A stretch of DNA of 64,000 bases from assembly GCA_031761405.1 (NCBI GenBank), contig JASEVX010000010.1, positions 31,196,861 to 31,260,860 of the forward strand. Reading direction: 5' to 3'. Under the pieces are notes generated by a model. That model did not search any database, was not told the origin of the DNA, and worked only from the letters and a program-made list of their open reading frames with translations. Of the stretch, positions 9,667 through 19,705 are shown piece after piece (positions within the stretch are counted from its first letter, which is position 1; every line of letters starts with the position of its first letter). The position numbers and the translations under genes are program-made. This DNA comes from Serripes groenlandicus (Eukaryota > Mollusca > Bivalvia > Cardiida > Cardiidae).

Positions 9667-10272
9667 TGTCTGAGGTCTGAGGTTGATACGCATACGTATG
9701 ATGTCAAACATTTCGGGGGCATAAGGAGAATTTGAATGATCGCAATAGTCTTTGAATCAGTTGAGACGATTCACTTTGAGTACCCGCACAACAAAGGGTT
9801 TGCTTTAATAATAAGAGAGAGAAAATTGTGGGGGAAGAGATCTATGTGTGTTTTTCCTTATATATATATATCTCCAGAGCTCTAGATAAGGGGCGTTTTG
9901 CATGTTCTAAAAACCTTATTTGGACTCTCTAACCCTATGTTGTGGGTACTCAACAGAATCGTCTCAGTGAGACGATTCTTTTGAGTACCCACAACATAGG
10001 GTTTGGCTTCTTAATACTAGGAGAAGAACATTGTCGGGATAAAAGGAACTGAATTCCCCCTCGTTGTCTGGGACCTCTGTATATCGCCACATTGTCCCGC
10101 CGTATGTTTGTCCTTCCATTTTTCTTGTTAAGTCGCAACTCCCCTTAAGTTACATCGGTAATTGTCTCGTGAAAGCGTAACTTTTCCAGGATTTTCTTTT
10201 TAACGAAACTTTACACAGTTGACGAACTCTTTCTGATGATTAAAAATGCATCGCATGCAGAACATATCGCGT
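9667..10272. repeat. F tandem duplication, unit 1
   Basis: Begins TGTCTGAGGTCTGAGGTT and runs to GAACATATCGCGTG, where the same start recurs at 10275. It contains GAGACGATTCACTTTGAGTACCC, CCAGAGCTCTAGATAAGGGG, the hairpin at 9931-10003 and the CTTTTCCAGGATTTTC segment. Unit 2 follows in the same orientation and is interrupted by element G1. Confidence 0.75.
9931..10003. repeat. F hairpin with about 32-bp arms
   Basis: AACCCTATGTTGTGGGTACT continuing to GAATCGTCTC, loop AGT, then the exact return GAGACGATTC to ACATAGGGTT, with a single C/T mismatch in the left arm. The same hairpin recurs at 24822-24888 and 58049-58121. It resembles a small-RNA hairpin in size; transcription is unknown. Confidence 0.85.
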
Positions 10273-11435
10273 GTATGTCTGAGGTCTGAGGTTCGAATAC
10301 GTATACGTATGAGTCAAAACATTTCGGGGGGCATAAGGAGAATTTGGGAATTATGCGCAATAGTCACGAAAGACCGGTGGTGACTTCCAAACTTCACATT
10401 TCAAACTTCAAACTTCAGACTTCGGACTTCAGACTTCAGACTTCAGACGTCAGACTTCAAACTTTACACTTCACACTTTCACACTTCAAACTTTACACTT
10501 CACACCTTCACACTTCACACTTCGCATGTTCACATTTCACACTTCGCACTTCACATTTCACATTTCACACTTCGGACTTCACACTTTTACACTTCATACT
10601 TCGGACTTCAGCACTTCAGCACCTTCACACTTCACACTTTACACTTCACACTTCACACTTCAGCACTTCATACTTTACACTTCACACTTCACACTTCACA
10701 CTTCACACTTTACACTTTTACACTTCACACTTCACACTTCATACTTCACACTTCACACTTCCACACTTCACACTTCACACTTTACACTTCACACTTTACA
10801 CTTCACACTTCACACTTCACACTTCACACTTCACACTTCACACTTCACACTTTACATTTCACACTTCACACTTCACACTTCACACTTTACACTTCATACT
10901 TTAACCTTCACACTTCACACTTCACACTTCACACTTCACACTTTACACTTTACACTTCACACTTCATACTTCGACACTCATACTTCAACTTCACACTCAC
11001 ACTTCGCACTTCACACTTCGCACTTTACACTTCACACTTCACACTTTACACTTTACACTTCACACTTCATACTTCACACTTCATAACTTCACACTTCACA
11101 CTTCGTCACTTCACACTTCGCACTTCACACCTCAGTCTGAAAGTATGTAGTTTGAAATGTGAAGTATGAAATTCAGACTTCATACTTCACACTTCACACT
11201 TCCACACTTCAAACATATTATCTATGAAGTGTGAAGTATGAAGTTTGAAATGTGAAGTAAGACGTTTGGAAGTCACCACCGGTGTCTTTCGTACATTAAT
11301 CTTTGAATTAATGTGGTTGTTTTTCCTTATAAAATATCCAGAGCTCTAGATAAGGGCGTTTTGCATGTTCTTAAAATCTTATTTGACCCTTTTAACCCTA
11401 TGTTAGTGGGTACTCAACAAAATCGTCTCAGTGAA
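10273..11435. repeat. F tandem unit 2, interrupted by G1
   Basis: Restarts TATGTCTGAGGTCTGAGGTT and is collinear with unit 1 until GCGCAATAGT at 10364. It resumes at CTTTGAATTAATG (11302), then CCAGAGCTCTAGATAAGGGC and AACCCTATGTTAGTGGG. Only the left hairpin arm remains before the sequence diverges at GTGAAGGAAAG. In unit 1 CAATAGT and CTTTGAAT are contiguous, which marks G1 as a later insertion. Confidence 0.75.
10366..11293. mobile_element. Foldback G1 with heptamer CTTCACA satellite
   Basis: The ends ACGAAAGACCGGTGGTGACT and AGTCACCACCGG...TCTTTCGT are inverted repeats. Between them are about 100 tandem heptamers CTTCACA with variants CTTTACA, CTTCATA and CTTCGGA. Past 11150 the strand sense flips to TGTGAAG, flips back, and flips again at TATTATCTATGAAG. 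Period seven gives open frames reading HTSHFTL in all three frames; these are not proteins. The flanks do not show a clear target duplication here. Confidence 0.8.
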
Positions 11436-11775
11436 GGAAAGAACTCATTTTCGACGAAATCGGGCTGGGACGGAAACTTAGTTCTCACAAAATATTCAAC
11501 TTTCACATTCAAACAAGGAAACTAATAATTGTTCAGCAATTACACTTTCATTTAAAAGAGATTATCCATATTTTGGCAAAGATGTTTTCTAAGACGTTAA
11601 CACACAACCAACCATTAGATTGGAACTATCCCTAAAGTATCTATGTAAAATGTTCAATATCAGCGATGCAGTTTCTCTTCCTTCTCTTTCAGTAGAAGCT
11701 TTCTATTATATTTAGAACTTTAGTGGAACAGAGGGAGGTTTTAAGTTGTATTTATTATATGACACGTGAATACAT

Positions 11776-12043
11776 TTGAGCCGTCCATCGAGAAAAACCA
11801 ACATTATGGCCTCTGCGTAATGTATCGATCCGGATCAGCCTGCGCAGTCCGCTCAGACTGATCCGGGCCGACACATTGCGTCTCAGAGGGATAGAGGTAT
11901 AGGAGTAATGATTCCTGAAACAGAAAATCCACAGGGGGCGAAAAGTGTCTGTCCTGGTTAGACTGCTCGGCATGCTTAGGCTGATCCGGATCGATATATT
12001 ACGCAGAGTCCATAATGTTGGTTTTCTCGGGCGGGACGGCTCC
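11776..12043. mobile_element. Family A MITE, full length
   Basis: TTTGAGCCGTCCATCGAG to GGCGGGACGGCTCCC, with both subterminal hairpin segments (GATCAGCCTGCGCAGTCC and GGCTGATCCGG). The last bases of the right end are diverged. Confidence 0.8.
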
Positions 12044-12470
12044 CTTTACTATATAAAAATGTGAATACATGCATGTCTAAATACTGCTCGTCCAAATGGC
12101 TATTACTGCTCGCCAAATGGCTTTATGCCAATGGGCCAGAGGGTAAATAACCCCAAACACATCGATCATCATCTAAATTACTTAGCATAAACCTGACTGT
12201 TTCCAGTCTAAAATCCAGAAAACGGACTGTTTGTTTGTTATTGCTATTTACGATTCGCATCTGTGAAGTGATGTAACAAAACGGATACATAATAGCGAGT
12301 AGGACCGACATGTTTCCCATTAAAGTCCCAGAGGGAAACATAACGGAAATACCCCTGACTTTCGTTAGACATAACCTTACAGGAAAATAAGACAAAAATG
12401 ATCGATGCTCCTTTTAGAAATAAAAAATCGTAGTTTCACCCCTCAGTACAGTACTCACGTACAGCGAATT
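12044..12470. other. No recognisable feature
   Basis: A short local repetition (CTGCTCG..CAAATGGCT at 12085 and 12105) is followed by unremarkable sequence. The open frames here carry no recognisable protein. Confidence 0.35.
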
Positions 12471-12686
12471 TAAAGCAGACGACTTTGATGAACATCGTAG
12501 GCATAAACATGAATAATCTATATCAATTAAAGTAAAGTAAATGTAATTTGTATACATGTAGTTGAAAACATAGCTTTGAAATAAAAAATTGCTCTTCAAA
12601 GTCATTTTTTCCTTTTGCCACAATGTTTCCAAAAATTGTCTGATGCGGATGCGTCAAAACGCGTCTGTTGGTAGGGAAGGGGTTAA
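12471..12686. mobile_element. Family D MITE, decayed left end
   Basis: Has GCAGACGACTTTGATG, TTTTCCTTTTGCCACAATG, GATGCGTCAAAACGCGTCTG and the right end GGGAAGGGGTTAA. The left terminus and central palindrome are degraded (ATTGCTCTTCAAAGTC). Confidence 0.6.
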
Positions 12687-13350
12687 ATGTGTGTACACTA
12701 TCAGTGCTTGTATTTGTTTTTCTGGCCTGGGGCTTTTGCCCCTGGTCATAGTAGTAAAACCAATGTTTCCGGAGTTGGCAGTCTGCCAATTGCTGTTAAC
12801 ACCCAACAACGCATTTTAGGGTGAGACTGCGCGAGACAAAAAACAGTTCATCATGGATTCAACAAAACTGCATTTAAAAGGTTAACATTTCCCCAAAAAG
12901 AAGAGCGTGAGTACTCCAATATAAGTTTAACAAATGCTTTAAGAATTAATGCGCCGAGAGGTCAAATATGGAAGCCTATTAACATTCGCGAAGTGGAACG
13001 GAGAAGTACAAAGAAGTCGCAGTGAAAAATGCAGTGGGCGCTTGTATGGACCGTGCGACGAAAAATGTTAATTTGTATACTTGTGAGCTCTTGCACTCAG
13101 AGTGAGCGTTATAGGGCTCCTGCTTTTCGATTGCCAGTTTTCATAATATTTACTTATTTTTGATATGATCTGTTAACTTCTTGATAATAAATACATTTAA
13201 ATAATAAACTGCAATTGTTATTTCCTTTCACATTTTCCCTTCTTCTCCTTTCTTCCAGCAGCCCCAGGCCGTCAGCACTTCAGTGCTTAGATTGTAATGA
13301 TCAATGATCCGATTATAACATAGCTGACGAAATAGTTGTACAATATGGAA
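12687..13350. other. No recognisable feature
   Basis: Upstream of a truncated A copy. It contains a C/T-rich tract (CCCTTCTTCTCCTTTCTTCC near 13238) and no repeat family from the window. Confidence 0.35.
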
Positions 13351-13353
13351 AAA

Positions 13354-13573
13354 ATATCGACCCGGATCAGAATAAGCATGCTCCGCACGCTAACCCGGAC
13401 AGACACTTTTCGCCTCCTGTGTATTTTCTGTTTCAGGAATCATTACTCTATACCTTTATCAACCTGAGACGGAAATGTGTCGGCCCGGATTAGCCTGCGC
13501 GGACTGCGCAGGCTGATCTGGATCGATACATTACGCAGAATCCATAATGATGCTTTTCTCGTGGAACGACTCA
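13354..13573. mobile_element. Family A MITE, 5'-truncated
   Basis: Starts inside the left inverted repeat at ATCGACCCGGATCAG and continues through TTTCGCCTCCTGTG and ATTAGCCTGCGCGGACTGCG to CTCGTGGAACGACTCA. About 40 bp of the left end are missing. Confidence 0.75.
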
Positions 13574-14257
13574 TGTGTAATAAGACTCTCCTAACCGAGC
13601 GCTCGGCGCGAATAAACCTTATCACGAACTTCTATGTACGACATTGTAGGCCAAAGAGTAAATGTAATTGATGGTCAAAATAAAAATGACTGGTTGCATT
13701 CAATCTGTAATGAATACCTTTGATTTACTAGTGACAATTTATTTGCTCAGAGTGACCCGCGGCTAATCACGGCGCCATGAAGATAAACGATAAACTCCGA
13801 GGAAGTCAGATTACGCATTACCGGTAACAAATAAGCCGCATCGAAAAATAGTCCACAGCCTATACCCGTGATATATCGAGACTTAAGCGAGACTTTGTGT
13901 TCACTGACTCTCGAGCGGAAATATACTGTCACATTTAACAGTTACATACATGTATATATATATATTACGTGATGAGAATTATAATAAAAGCTTGAGGTAA
14001 AACCCCGGACTATTTGTAAGTTATCGAACATGCACGTGGACATGCTAATAAAAATCGAGATTCCATGTTGACATTTCCAATGCGGCGTGGTCTAAATGGA
14101 GATATTGTATTACGGAAAAAGGTATAAAATTTATCAATACGATAGACGACGGCCCAGTCGCGTAGAACATAAAAACAGCGCGATATTCTCGCTGTAAAAT
14201 CAGTGTGAAGCCATCGCCGTTCAAGTAAGACTAAATGGATCAATTCCCACTACGACG
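13574..14257. other. Upstream region of the CUB gene
   Basis: This region should contain the promoter and 5' UTR. I see no TATA box at a convincing distance and no window repeat. A short TATATA run lies at 13952-13962. The region is comparatively repeat-free next to the rest of the window. Confidence 0.4.
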
Positions 14258-14495
14258 ATGAACCGGGATTTAAGTGACGTTCAATGCAGCAGGTTGGTGG
14301 GGGAACATGGTAAAACATACTTCTACAGCATGGCTGGGTGGACGTACGCCTGCCATTTCCGATACTTTTGGAGTTTGTTTAATTTTGGAATTGTGCCGTT
14401 ACGGAATTTGAATTTTAGAAAAGGATTTATCGAATTCGTTATCATTCTATGTGTTATTTCTGATGGATTTTGTGGTAAAGGTGATTTACCCGTGT
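14258..14495 (+). CDS. CUB-like protein gene, exon 1 (signal or anchor)
   Basis: Open from ATG 14258 (or the in-frame ATG 14330) to a strong donor CCCGTGT|GTAAGTAT, last exon base 14495, phase 1. Joining to exon 2 gives ...CGKGDLPVFKTCNSK. The part that looks real is RKGFIEFVIILCVISDGFCG: a basic stretch, a hydrophobic core and small/polar residues, as in a signal peptide or signal anchor. That core lies about 65 residues from the first ATG and 40 from the second, which is long for a cleaved signal. A possible acceptor, GAATTTTAG|AAAAGG, stands just before it, so the true exon may begin at 14421 with the start codon elsewhere. Phase agreement with exon 2 supports the donor. Confidence 0.5.
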
Positions 14496-14535
14496 GTAAG
14501 TATTTTGCTGTTATGTTATATTACTTTTTGACTTA

Positions 14536-14719
14536 TACAGTCAACCCTGTGTTAAAAGACCAGCCATGGGAATCGAACCATTTGGTCTTTGTACACATGT
14601 GGTCTTTAATTAAAAGGGTCATTTATACAGAAAACGAGTATTTTTGGAAACTAAAAATATGGTCGCTATGAATTGGGAATTGCTATTTAAATGTGGTCTT
14701 TAGCACAAGTTCGACTGTA
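14536..14719. mobile_element. Tc1/mariner-type MITE
   Basis: The ends TACAGTCAACCCTGTGTTAAA and TTTAGCACAAGTTCGACTGTA are imperfect inverted repeats (TACAGTCGAACTTGTGCTAAA when reversed). TA bases flank them. Internal AGACCA / TGGTCTTT motifs repeat. Around 184 bp and non-coding. Confidence 0.7.
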
Positions 14720-15263
14720 TTTAGTAATTAGTATTTAACTTAACGACAATTAATTACGAGTTGACTATTTTATTAAATCACATTACGTTGAAGAAACACC
14801 CCGCCAAAAATATAAAGCACATTTATACACACACAATCGTGGTTTGATTGGTCATAATATATATAATAGTATATGTAAGAAATACTTCCAACAATTCACT
14901 TTGAAGGAAGTAGAGCAATTTACAATCTCGACATTTTATCTGTTATAGTTTTGACTAATTCTTCCACTGTCGGAATAGCAATTACTCATTCGTAGTTTAC
15001 TGAAATGCCAATCCGTGTATTGTGGATATTAATATTATAGTTGTAAGAAGAGAGTTATGTCATTTATTAATTAAAGACATTTAGTGTTCACCTTGTATTT
15101 CTATGACATACAGTACAGATTTCATAATTCCATGTTACTACATTATTAAAATATATTCTGAAATCTACATGCTGAATTTTCTGTTATGTTCATGAAGTAA
15201 TAATGCTATTAAAGTAACAGAATATTAGTTATGGTGATGATAATTAATAATATTATTGGAGGT

Positions 15264-15275
15264 ATTTATAATATT

Positions 15276-15311
<36 letters not shown>

Positions 15312-15350
15312 TAATAATAATATTAATAATAATAATAACAACAGCAATAA
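15264..15350. repeat. (AAT)n microsatellite
   Basis: About 28 AAT-type units with a few ATA interruptions, ending in AACAACAGCAAT. Confidence 0.9.
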
Positions 15351-15737
15351 AAAGAATCCTATGTATTATTATAAGTATTTGTATTTACTTATAACAAGTA
15401 CTATTCTGTATTCTGTATTCTATTCTGTATGCCTTTTAAGATGCCGTTGTAGTTTTTGTCTTTCTCGTTTACTAGTAATATTAATAAGCGGGTTCATTAT
15501 ATCGTCCACAATTAAATTTAAAAATGAACAGCCTTGGAAAATGGGAAAATCAAATTTACCTAAAATAATTATAACAATTATATGATTATTTTCATTATAA
15601 TTATAAGAATTTATTAAATTACCCAGTTTTAATAATCGACTCGTTCAGGTCTAAAGTTATAAATGAGTAATAAATGTGTGCACAACTACATATTTCGATA
15701 AGTCTGATACTTGGGAAAAAATCCAAATAACGAAACA

Positions 15738-16240
15738 CAGTGTGTGTATACCATTGTGACTTTGACGTCACAAATGCTACGGCGGACAGAAATATTTTAC
15801 TTCGGTTTAGATGTAAACACAAAGGTAACTTTTTTTTATTTCTTCATCATTTTTAATGAAACATGGCGCAGTCTACGCCGCAAAGAGAGCCCTATCTCCG
15901 GTTTTCAACGGAGTTTGATTAGTGGTTTAGTTTCTTCAAACACTTCGAAGAACACTTTCTCAAAATGTATTAATATCGCCGACAGCCGGAGCAATTATCA
16001 AAACTGGATTTTGAGAACAGGTTCGTCGAAGTGTTTGAAAAGACTACACCACCAATCAAACTCCTGTAAAAACCGGAGATAGGACATTGTAAGCGGCGTA
16101 CATGTAGACTGCGCCATGTGTCATTACACATGGTGAAGAAAAAAAAAAGTTACCATTATTTTTACATTCTTATCACGAGCAATTATTGTTGTCTGACCAT
16201 GCAAATATGACGTCAAAAGTCACGTGGTATACACACACTG
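15738..16240. mobile_element. 503-bp foldback element X4
   Basis: The termini CAGTGTGTGTATACCA and TGGTATACACACACTG are exact inverted repeats flanked by AAACA at 15733-15737 and 16241-16245. Pairing continues inward: GTGACTTTGACGTCA with TGACGTCAAAAGTCAC, GTAACTTTTTTT with AAAAAAAGTTAC, ACATGGCGCAGTCTAC with GTAGACTGCGCCATGT, and CCTATCTCCGGTTTT with AAAACCGGAGATAGG. The CAGTG start resembles hAT ends. It is non-coding and almost entirely self-complementary. Confidence 0.8.
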
Positions 16241-16296
16241 AAACATTACATTTGAAATGAAAAAAATCACATTCATGACGTGTTCTTTTTTTCCAG

Positions 16297-16551
16297 TTAA
16301 AACCTGCAATAGTAAAATTTATCTCGAACCACGAGATCTTCATCAGGGGGAGCTGGAGCTGGTTATACGTGACTTCGATAACAACGCCAATCGTGTGTCG
16401 TGCGATTTTACCGTGCACGCGGGGCCCAACAAACATATCATGTTCTACTTTACGGACGTATTCCTGGGGTCACCAAACAAGACGGAAAGGATCGACAGGG
16501 CCTGTATAGAACCCCGAGATGTGACCACACACTTTGAAGGAATCCCGGAAG
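16297..16551 (+). CDS. CUB-like protein gene, exon 2
   Basis: Acceptor TTTTTTTCCAG|TTAAAACC and donor GGAAG|GTAAGCTG bound 255 bp, open in one frame. The product reads KTCNSKIYLEPRDLHQGELE, then ANRVSCDFTVHAGPNKHIMF, YFTDVFL and RACIEPRDV. This matches the first half of a CUB fold: a Cys pair about 28 residues apart, a hydrophobic-aromatic strand HIMFYFTDVFL, then the third Cys. The usual DYLEIYDG segment is absent, so it is a divergent CUB-like domain. N-glycosylation is possible at NKT. An extracellular role is expected; ligand and substrate are unknown. Confidence 0.72.
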
Positions 16552-16775
16552 GTAAGCTGCTATAGCATTGTATGTCGTCAAACATAGTATAGACACATGT
16601 ATTGGACTTGTGTGACTCACTGTTCTCAAAATAATGCAAACTAAGTCACGCGAATAGCGCGTAATATTTTAGCTGGTCCCAATCGTACACATTCACGGTG
16701 GAGATTTCTGTTTGGAAGCCTATGCTGATTGAGATCAGACCCAACCTTTTTTTAAAGTATCCGACAGCACAACAT

Positions 16776-17022
16776 CGAGGGCTTGGCGTGAAACGGTTGT
16801 AACTAAAAACCTATTTTGAAAACCCTGGTTTAGGGGCAATTTTGACCCCTTTGTAAACAATGCAAATTTATGTGCCATTGCTCAGAACGAGCAGTGGCAC
16901 CTAAATTTCCATTGTTTACCAAGAACAATGAAATAACGCTTATAAAGGCTTTATGGCGAGGTGATTAACCTTGGTAAAAGAAATACCAATTTCAGTTACA
17001 ACCGTTTCACGCCAAGCCCTCG
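16776..17022. mobile_element. Family C MITE
   Basis: The ends CGAGGGCTTGGCGTGAAACG and CGTTTCACGCCAAGCCCTCG are perfect inverted repeats flanked by ACAT on both sides (16772-16775, 17023-17026). Inside is the palindrome GTGCCATTGCTCAGAACGAG with its partner, here with one mismatch (GCAGTGGCAC). Confidence 0.88.
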
Positions 17023-17026
17023 ACAT

Positions 17027-17524
17027 AGTCTTGCAATATATACAGATAAATGCACACACATGATACAGGAGTGCTAAAACTGAAAGCAAATCAAAAATAT
17101 GTACTACTCCAATGTTTCACAGTGCAGGAGAAGTGAAACTCACAAATTTCAAAAAAGGGACTATTTTAGGGTACCCAAGTCCGTTATGGTGTTACGTCAC
17201 AATATGCGAGAAACTTTTCATAAGAGTTAAATTGAAACTATTCAAAGTATACCTAGTGTGACTACAAAATACAAGCTTTACACGATGAAACAACGATCAG
17301 ATATGTTAATGCAGTAATATTTTATTTATTTACTTTAAGCTGGAGATATTGTATAACCAAGAAAAAATTACGGAATGGCATTTGTATGTAGGACAAAACA
17401 GTTCAATTTTGAGAACAGAAATATTACCGCGGTAGATATCTCACAAAGTAACGCTTGTGAATACAAAAAAAAGTAACAAAAGTAATGTATTGTAAATCAA
17501 CCGATAAATACATCTTTACCAGAT
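17027..17524. other. No recognisable feature
   Basis: AT-rich intronic sequence with no window repeat recognised. Confidence 0.4.
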
Positions 17525-17551
17525 TTAAAAAAAAAAAAAAAAAAAAAAAAT
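17525..17551. repeat. Poly-A tract
   Basis: About 24 consecutive A. No retroelement body was recognised upstream of it. Confidence 0.8.
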
Positions 17552-17603
17552 TATCAAACAAAACAAGGAAGTGGTTCGTAGGAACAAAAACGAGACATGG
17601 AGT

Positions 17604-17821
17604 TTAACCCTTTCCCATATAAAAAAAATCTGCAGCAGACAACTTTGAAAACAATATGGAAAATCTCTATTAATGAGGGTATATTTACCGAAAACAAAGT
17701 TGAAAACATTGTGACAAAAGAAGAAATTGCTCGTTTTGAGCAATTTCGTCTTTTGTCACACTCTTTTCAAACGTTGTCTGCTGCAGAGGACGTCAGAAAG
17801 CGCCTTTATGAGGGAAAAAAG
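17604..17821. mobile_element. Family D MITE
   Basis: TTAACCCTTTCCCATAT at the left, the central GAAATTGCTCGTTTTGAGCAAT intact, GAGGACGTCAGAAAGCGCC and a decayed right end GAGGGAAAAAAGAA that has lost its TTAA. Confidence 0.75.
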
Positions 17822-18104
17822 AATTCATGAAGTTTATAAGACGGGACATGGCCGTTACATTAATATACATTAACTCGAATTAACCTGATATTATAGTCGT
17901 AATGTCGGCTGTGCTGGGAAATTATCTAGAAAGAATTTCAGTAGAAAATTGGAAATCCAATTTTGTTGCAAAAATTCAGAAAGGAGAAGTTGATTGTTTG
18001 GAACCATTATTTTTTGTAATGCTTTTTAATGGTACATCTGAGGTGTGTAAGAGAAGGGGTTAATCAAATTACGCTAAATACATCCGCTGACTTGCTGATC
18101 TACA

Positions 18105-18534
18105 GTACTATAGTCCTTAAAAATACACTTTGGTTTGCGTAGAAATGAGTGTATGCCATCACCAGAATGTATTGAATATATGACATTGAGTTTAAATGCT
18201 ATGTGAGTGTGTATAGGATGCACTGGAAATGATTGATTTTATCACTTTTAGAATTTTGATCTTGTTTGAAAGTGAAAGTAAAGAATGCTAAACACCGGTT
18301 TTGTCCGGGCCCGATTTGGTCCAAAATGACGGTAACCATTTTCGCCTGGTGAGTTCTTTCATGCATAATGCATGACCCCTCATTTTTTTTGGATTGTTTT
18401 AAAGCTAGGAGGTAACTCTTTTCAATGATATATGGTGTTCTACATGAGAAACGCTTAGAAAGTGTGACAATTGAGGACTAAAACTGGTCGATTTACATGG
18501 AAACAAAGAAGGATTTTTGTTTGTGTATTGTAAC
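18105..18534. repeat. Dispersed repeat Q, copy 1
   Basis: Collinear with 20829-21211: ACTATAGTCC, GTGTATGCCATCACCAGAAT, TGACATTGAGTTTAAATGC, CTAAACACCGGTTTTGTCCG, CATTTTCGCCTGGTGAGTTC and GAAACGCTTAGAAAGTGTGA. It has about 38 bp after TTGAGGA that copy 2 lacks. A D element starts three bases after its end. Confidence 0.8.
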
Positions 18535-18536
18535 CT

Positions 18537-18740
18537 TTAACCCTTTTCCTCATATAGACGCTTTCTGACGCCTCTGCATCAGACAGCTTTTTGAAAACAT
18601 AGTGACAAAAGAAGAAATTTCACAAAACGTTTTCCACTTTTTGTGATAGGTTATCCATTCAATTATGGAGATTTTCTATTTTTTTGACAAAATACGTTCA
18701 AAGTCGTCTGCTGCAGAATTGCCGTATGAGGGAGGGTTAA
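18537..18740. mobile_element. Family D MITE with central deletion
   Basis: TTAACCCTTTTCCTCATATAG to GTATGAGGGAGGGTTAA, flanked by TTAA at both ends. The central palindrome is reduced to AAATTTCACAAAACG and the sequence between it and CCACTTTTTGTG is missing. It abuts repeat Q. Confidence 0.8.
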
Positions 18741-18905
18741 ACATGCAGCAGAGGAATTTTGATACTTAGCAATGTCTCCTTTTGTCATAATGTTTTCAAC
18801 TCTTATTCAGTAATTGTAGTTTTATTCGTAGATATTTTCAATAGTCAACGTGATGCTTGCAGAGCGGTCTGCTGAAGATTAGTTATATGTGAACAAAAGG
18901 TTATT
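18741..18905. repeat. Decayed D-related fragment
   Basis: CTCCTTTTGTCATAATGTTTTC, GATATTTTCAATA, GCGGTCTGCTGAAGATTAG and GTGAACAAAAGGTTATT follow the order of a D element without clear ends. Confidence 0.5.
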
Positions 18906-19089
18906 AAGCATAGTTTAACGGTTTATATTTCGTTCCACGCCAAAGTACATAGTGCAAGAGAAATGATACGGGATTTAAAAATATACCACTCTTTGTAAAT
19001 ACTTTGTACGCATTGAAAGGAGCCAAATATGAAAAGATGCAGTTTATTACAGGCGTTTATTATACATGTACCTGTTTCACTTTATGTTG

Positions 19090-19319
19090 TTAACCCTTTC
19101 CCTCATATAGACGCTTTCTGACGCCTCTGCAGCAGACGGCTTTTTGAAAACATAGTGGCAAAAGAAGAAATTGCACAAAACGTGCAATTTCTCCTTTTGA
19201 CACAATGTTTTCCACTTTTTGTCATAGGTTATTCATTCAATTATGGAGATTTTCTATTTTTTGACAAAATATGTTCAAAGTCGTCTGCTTTAGAATTGCC
19301 GTATGAGGGAAAGGGTTAA
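19090..19319. mobile_element. Family D MITE, well preserved
   Basis: TTAACCCTTTCCCTCATATAG to TATGAGGGAAAGGGTTAA, 230 bp. The central palindrome is GAAATTGCACAAAACGTGCAAT, the A/T-swapped variant with the compensating change present on both arms. Confidence 0.9.
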
Positions 19320-19340
19320 TAAGATATGCATGTGCGTATT

Positions 19341-19530
19341 TCACCACTTTCCACGTACATACGCTTTCTGCAGCAGACGGCTTTTGCAAACATTGTGGTA
19401 ATAACAAAAGAAAATGCTCACAATATTTTCAACTCTATCCTATCATGTAACTTTCATTTATAGAGGGTGTTAAACAGTTTTCAATAACATTATGCCTAGA
19501 TGTTTGTAAAATCGTCTGCTGCAGAATTGT
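19341..19530. repeat. Decayed D-related element
   Basis: CCACTTTCCACGTACATACG, CAGCAGACGGCTTTTGCAAAC, CACAATATTTTCAACTC and TCGTCTGCTGCAGAATTG are in D order, but the ends and central palindrome are lost. Confidence 0.55.
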
Positions 19531-19654
19531 TTGTAAATTGGAGCCCAGTTTTCGATCCCGATCGGGTCATACAAAAGACCTTAACATGGTCAGATTCTCG
19601 GATTTTCGAGGACAGCATTACGAATGAGGATGAATCGGTGTGGGAGAATAAATA

Positions 19655-19705
19655 ACACCTGTAGTGTTGTAGTGTTGTAGTGTTGTAGTGTTGTAGTGTT
19701 GGTAA
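19655..19705. repeat. TGTAGTGT minisatellite
   Basis: About five tandem copies of a 9-bp unit GTTGTAGTG, at 19661-19703. Confidence 0.8.

Larger units (their letters stand above)
14496..16296 (+). other. CUB gene intron 1, about 1.8 kb
   Basis: GTAAGTAT donor and TGTTCTTTTTTTCCAG acceptor. It holds a Tc1/mariner-like MITE, an AAT microsatellite and the 503-bp foldback X4, which ends only 56 bp before exon 2. The rest (14720-15255, 15365-15737) shows nothing I recognise. Confidence 0.65.

Noticed and set aside
10344..11086. Long open frames encoding HTSHFTL repeats
   Set aside because: Period-seven DNA has no stop in any frame; the frames are by-products of the CTTCACA array inside foldback G1.
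15256..15585. Open frame with poly-Ile and poly-Asn
   Set aside because: Generated by the AAT microsatellite; no recognisable domain after it.
17525..17551. Poly-A tail of a retroposed gene
   Set aside because: No coding or retroelement sequence precedes it and no target duplication was found.
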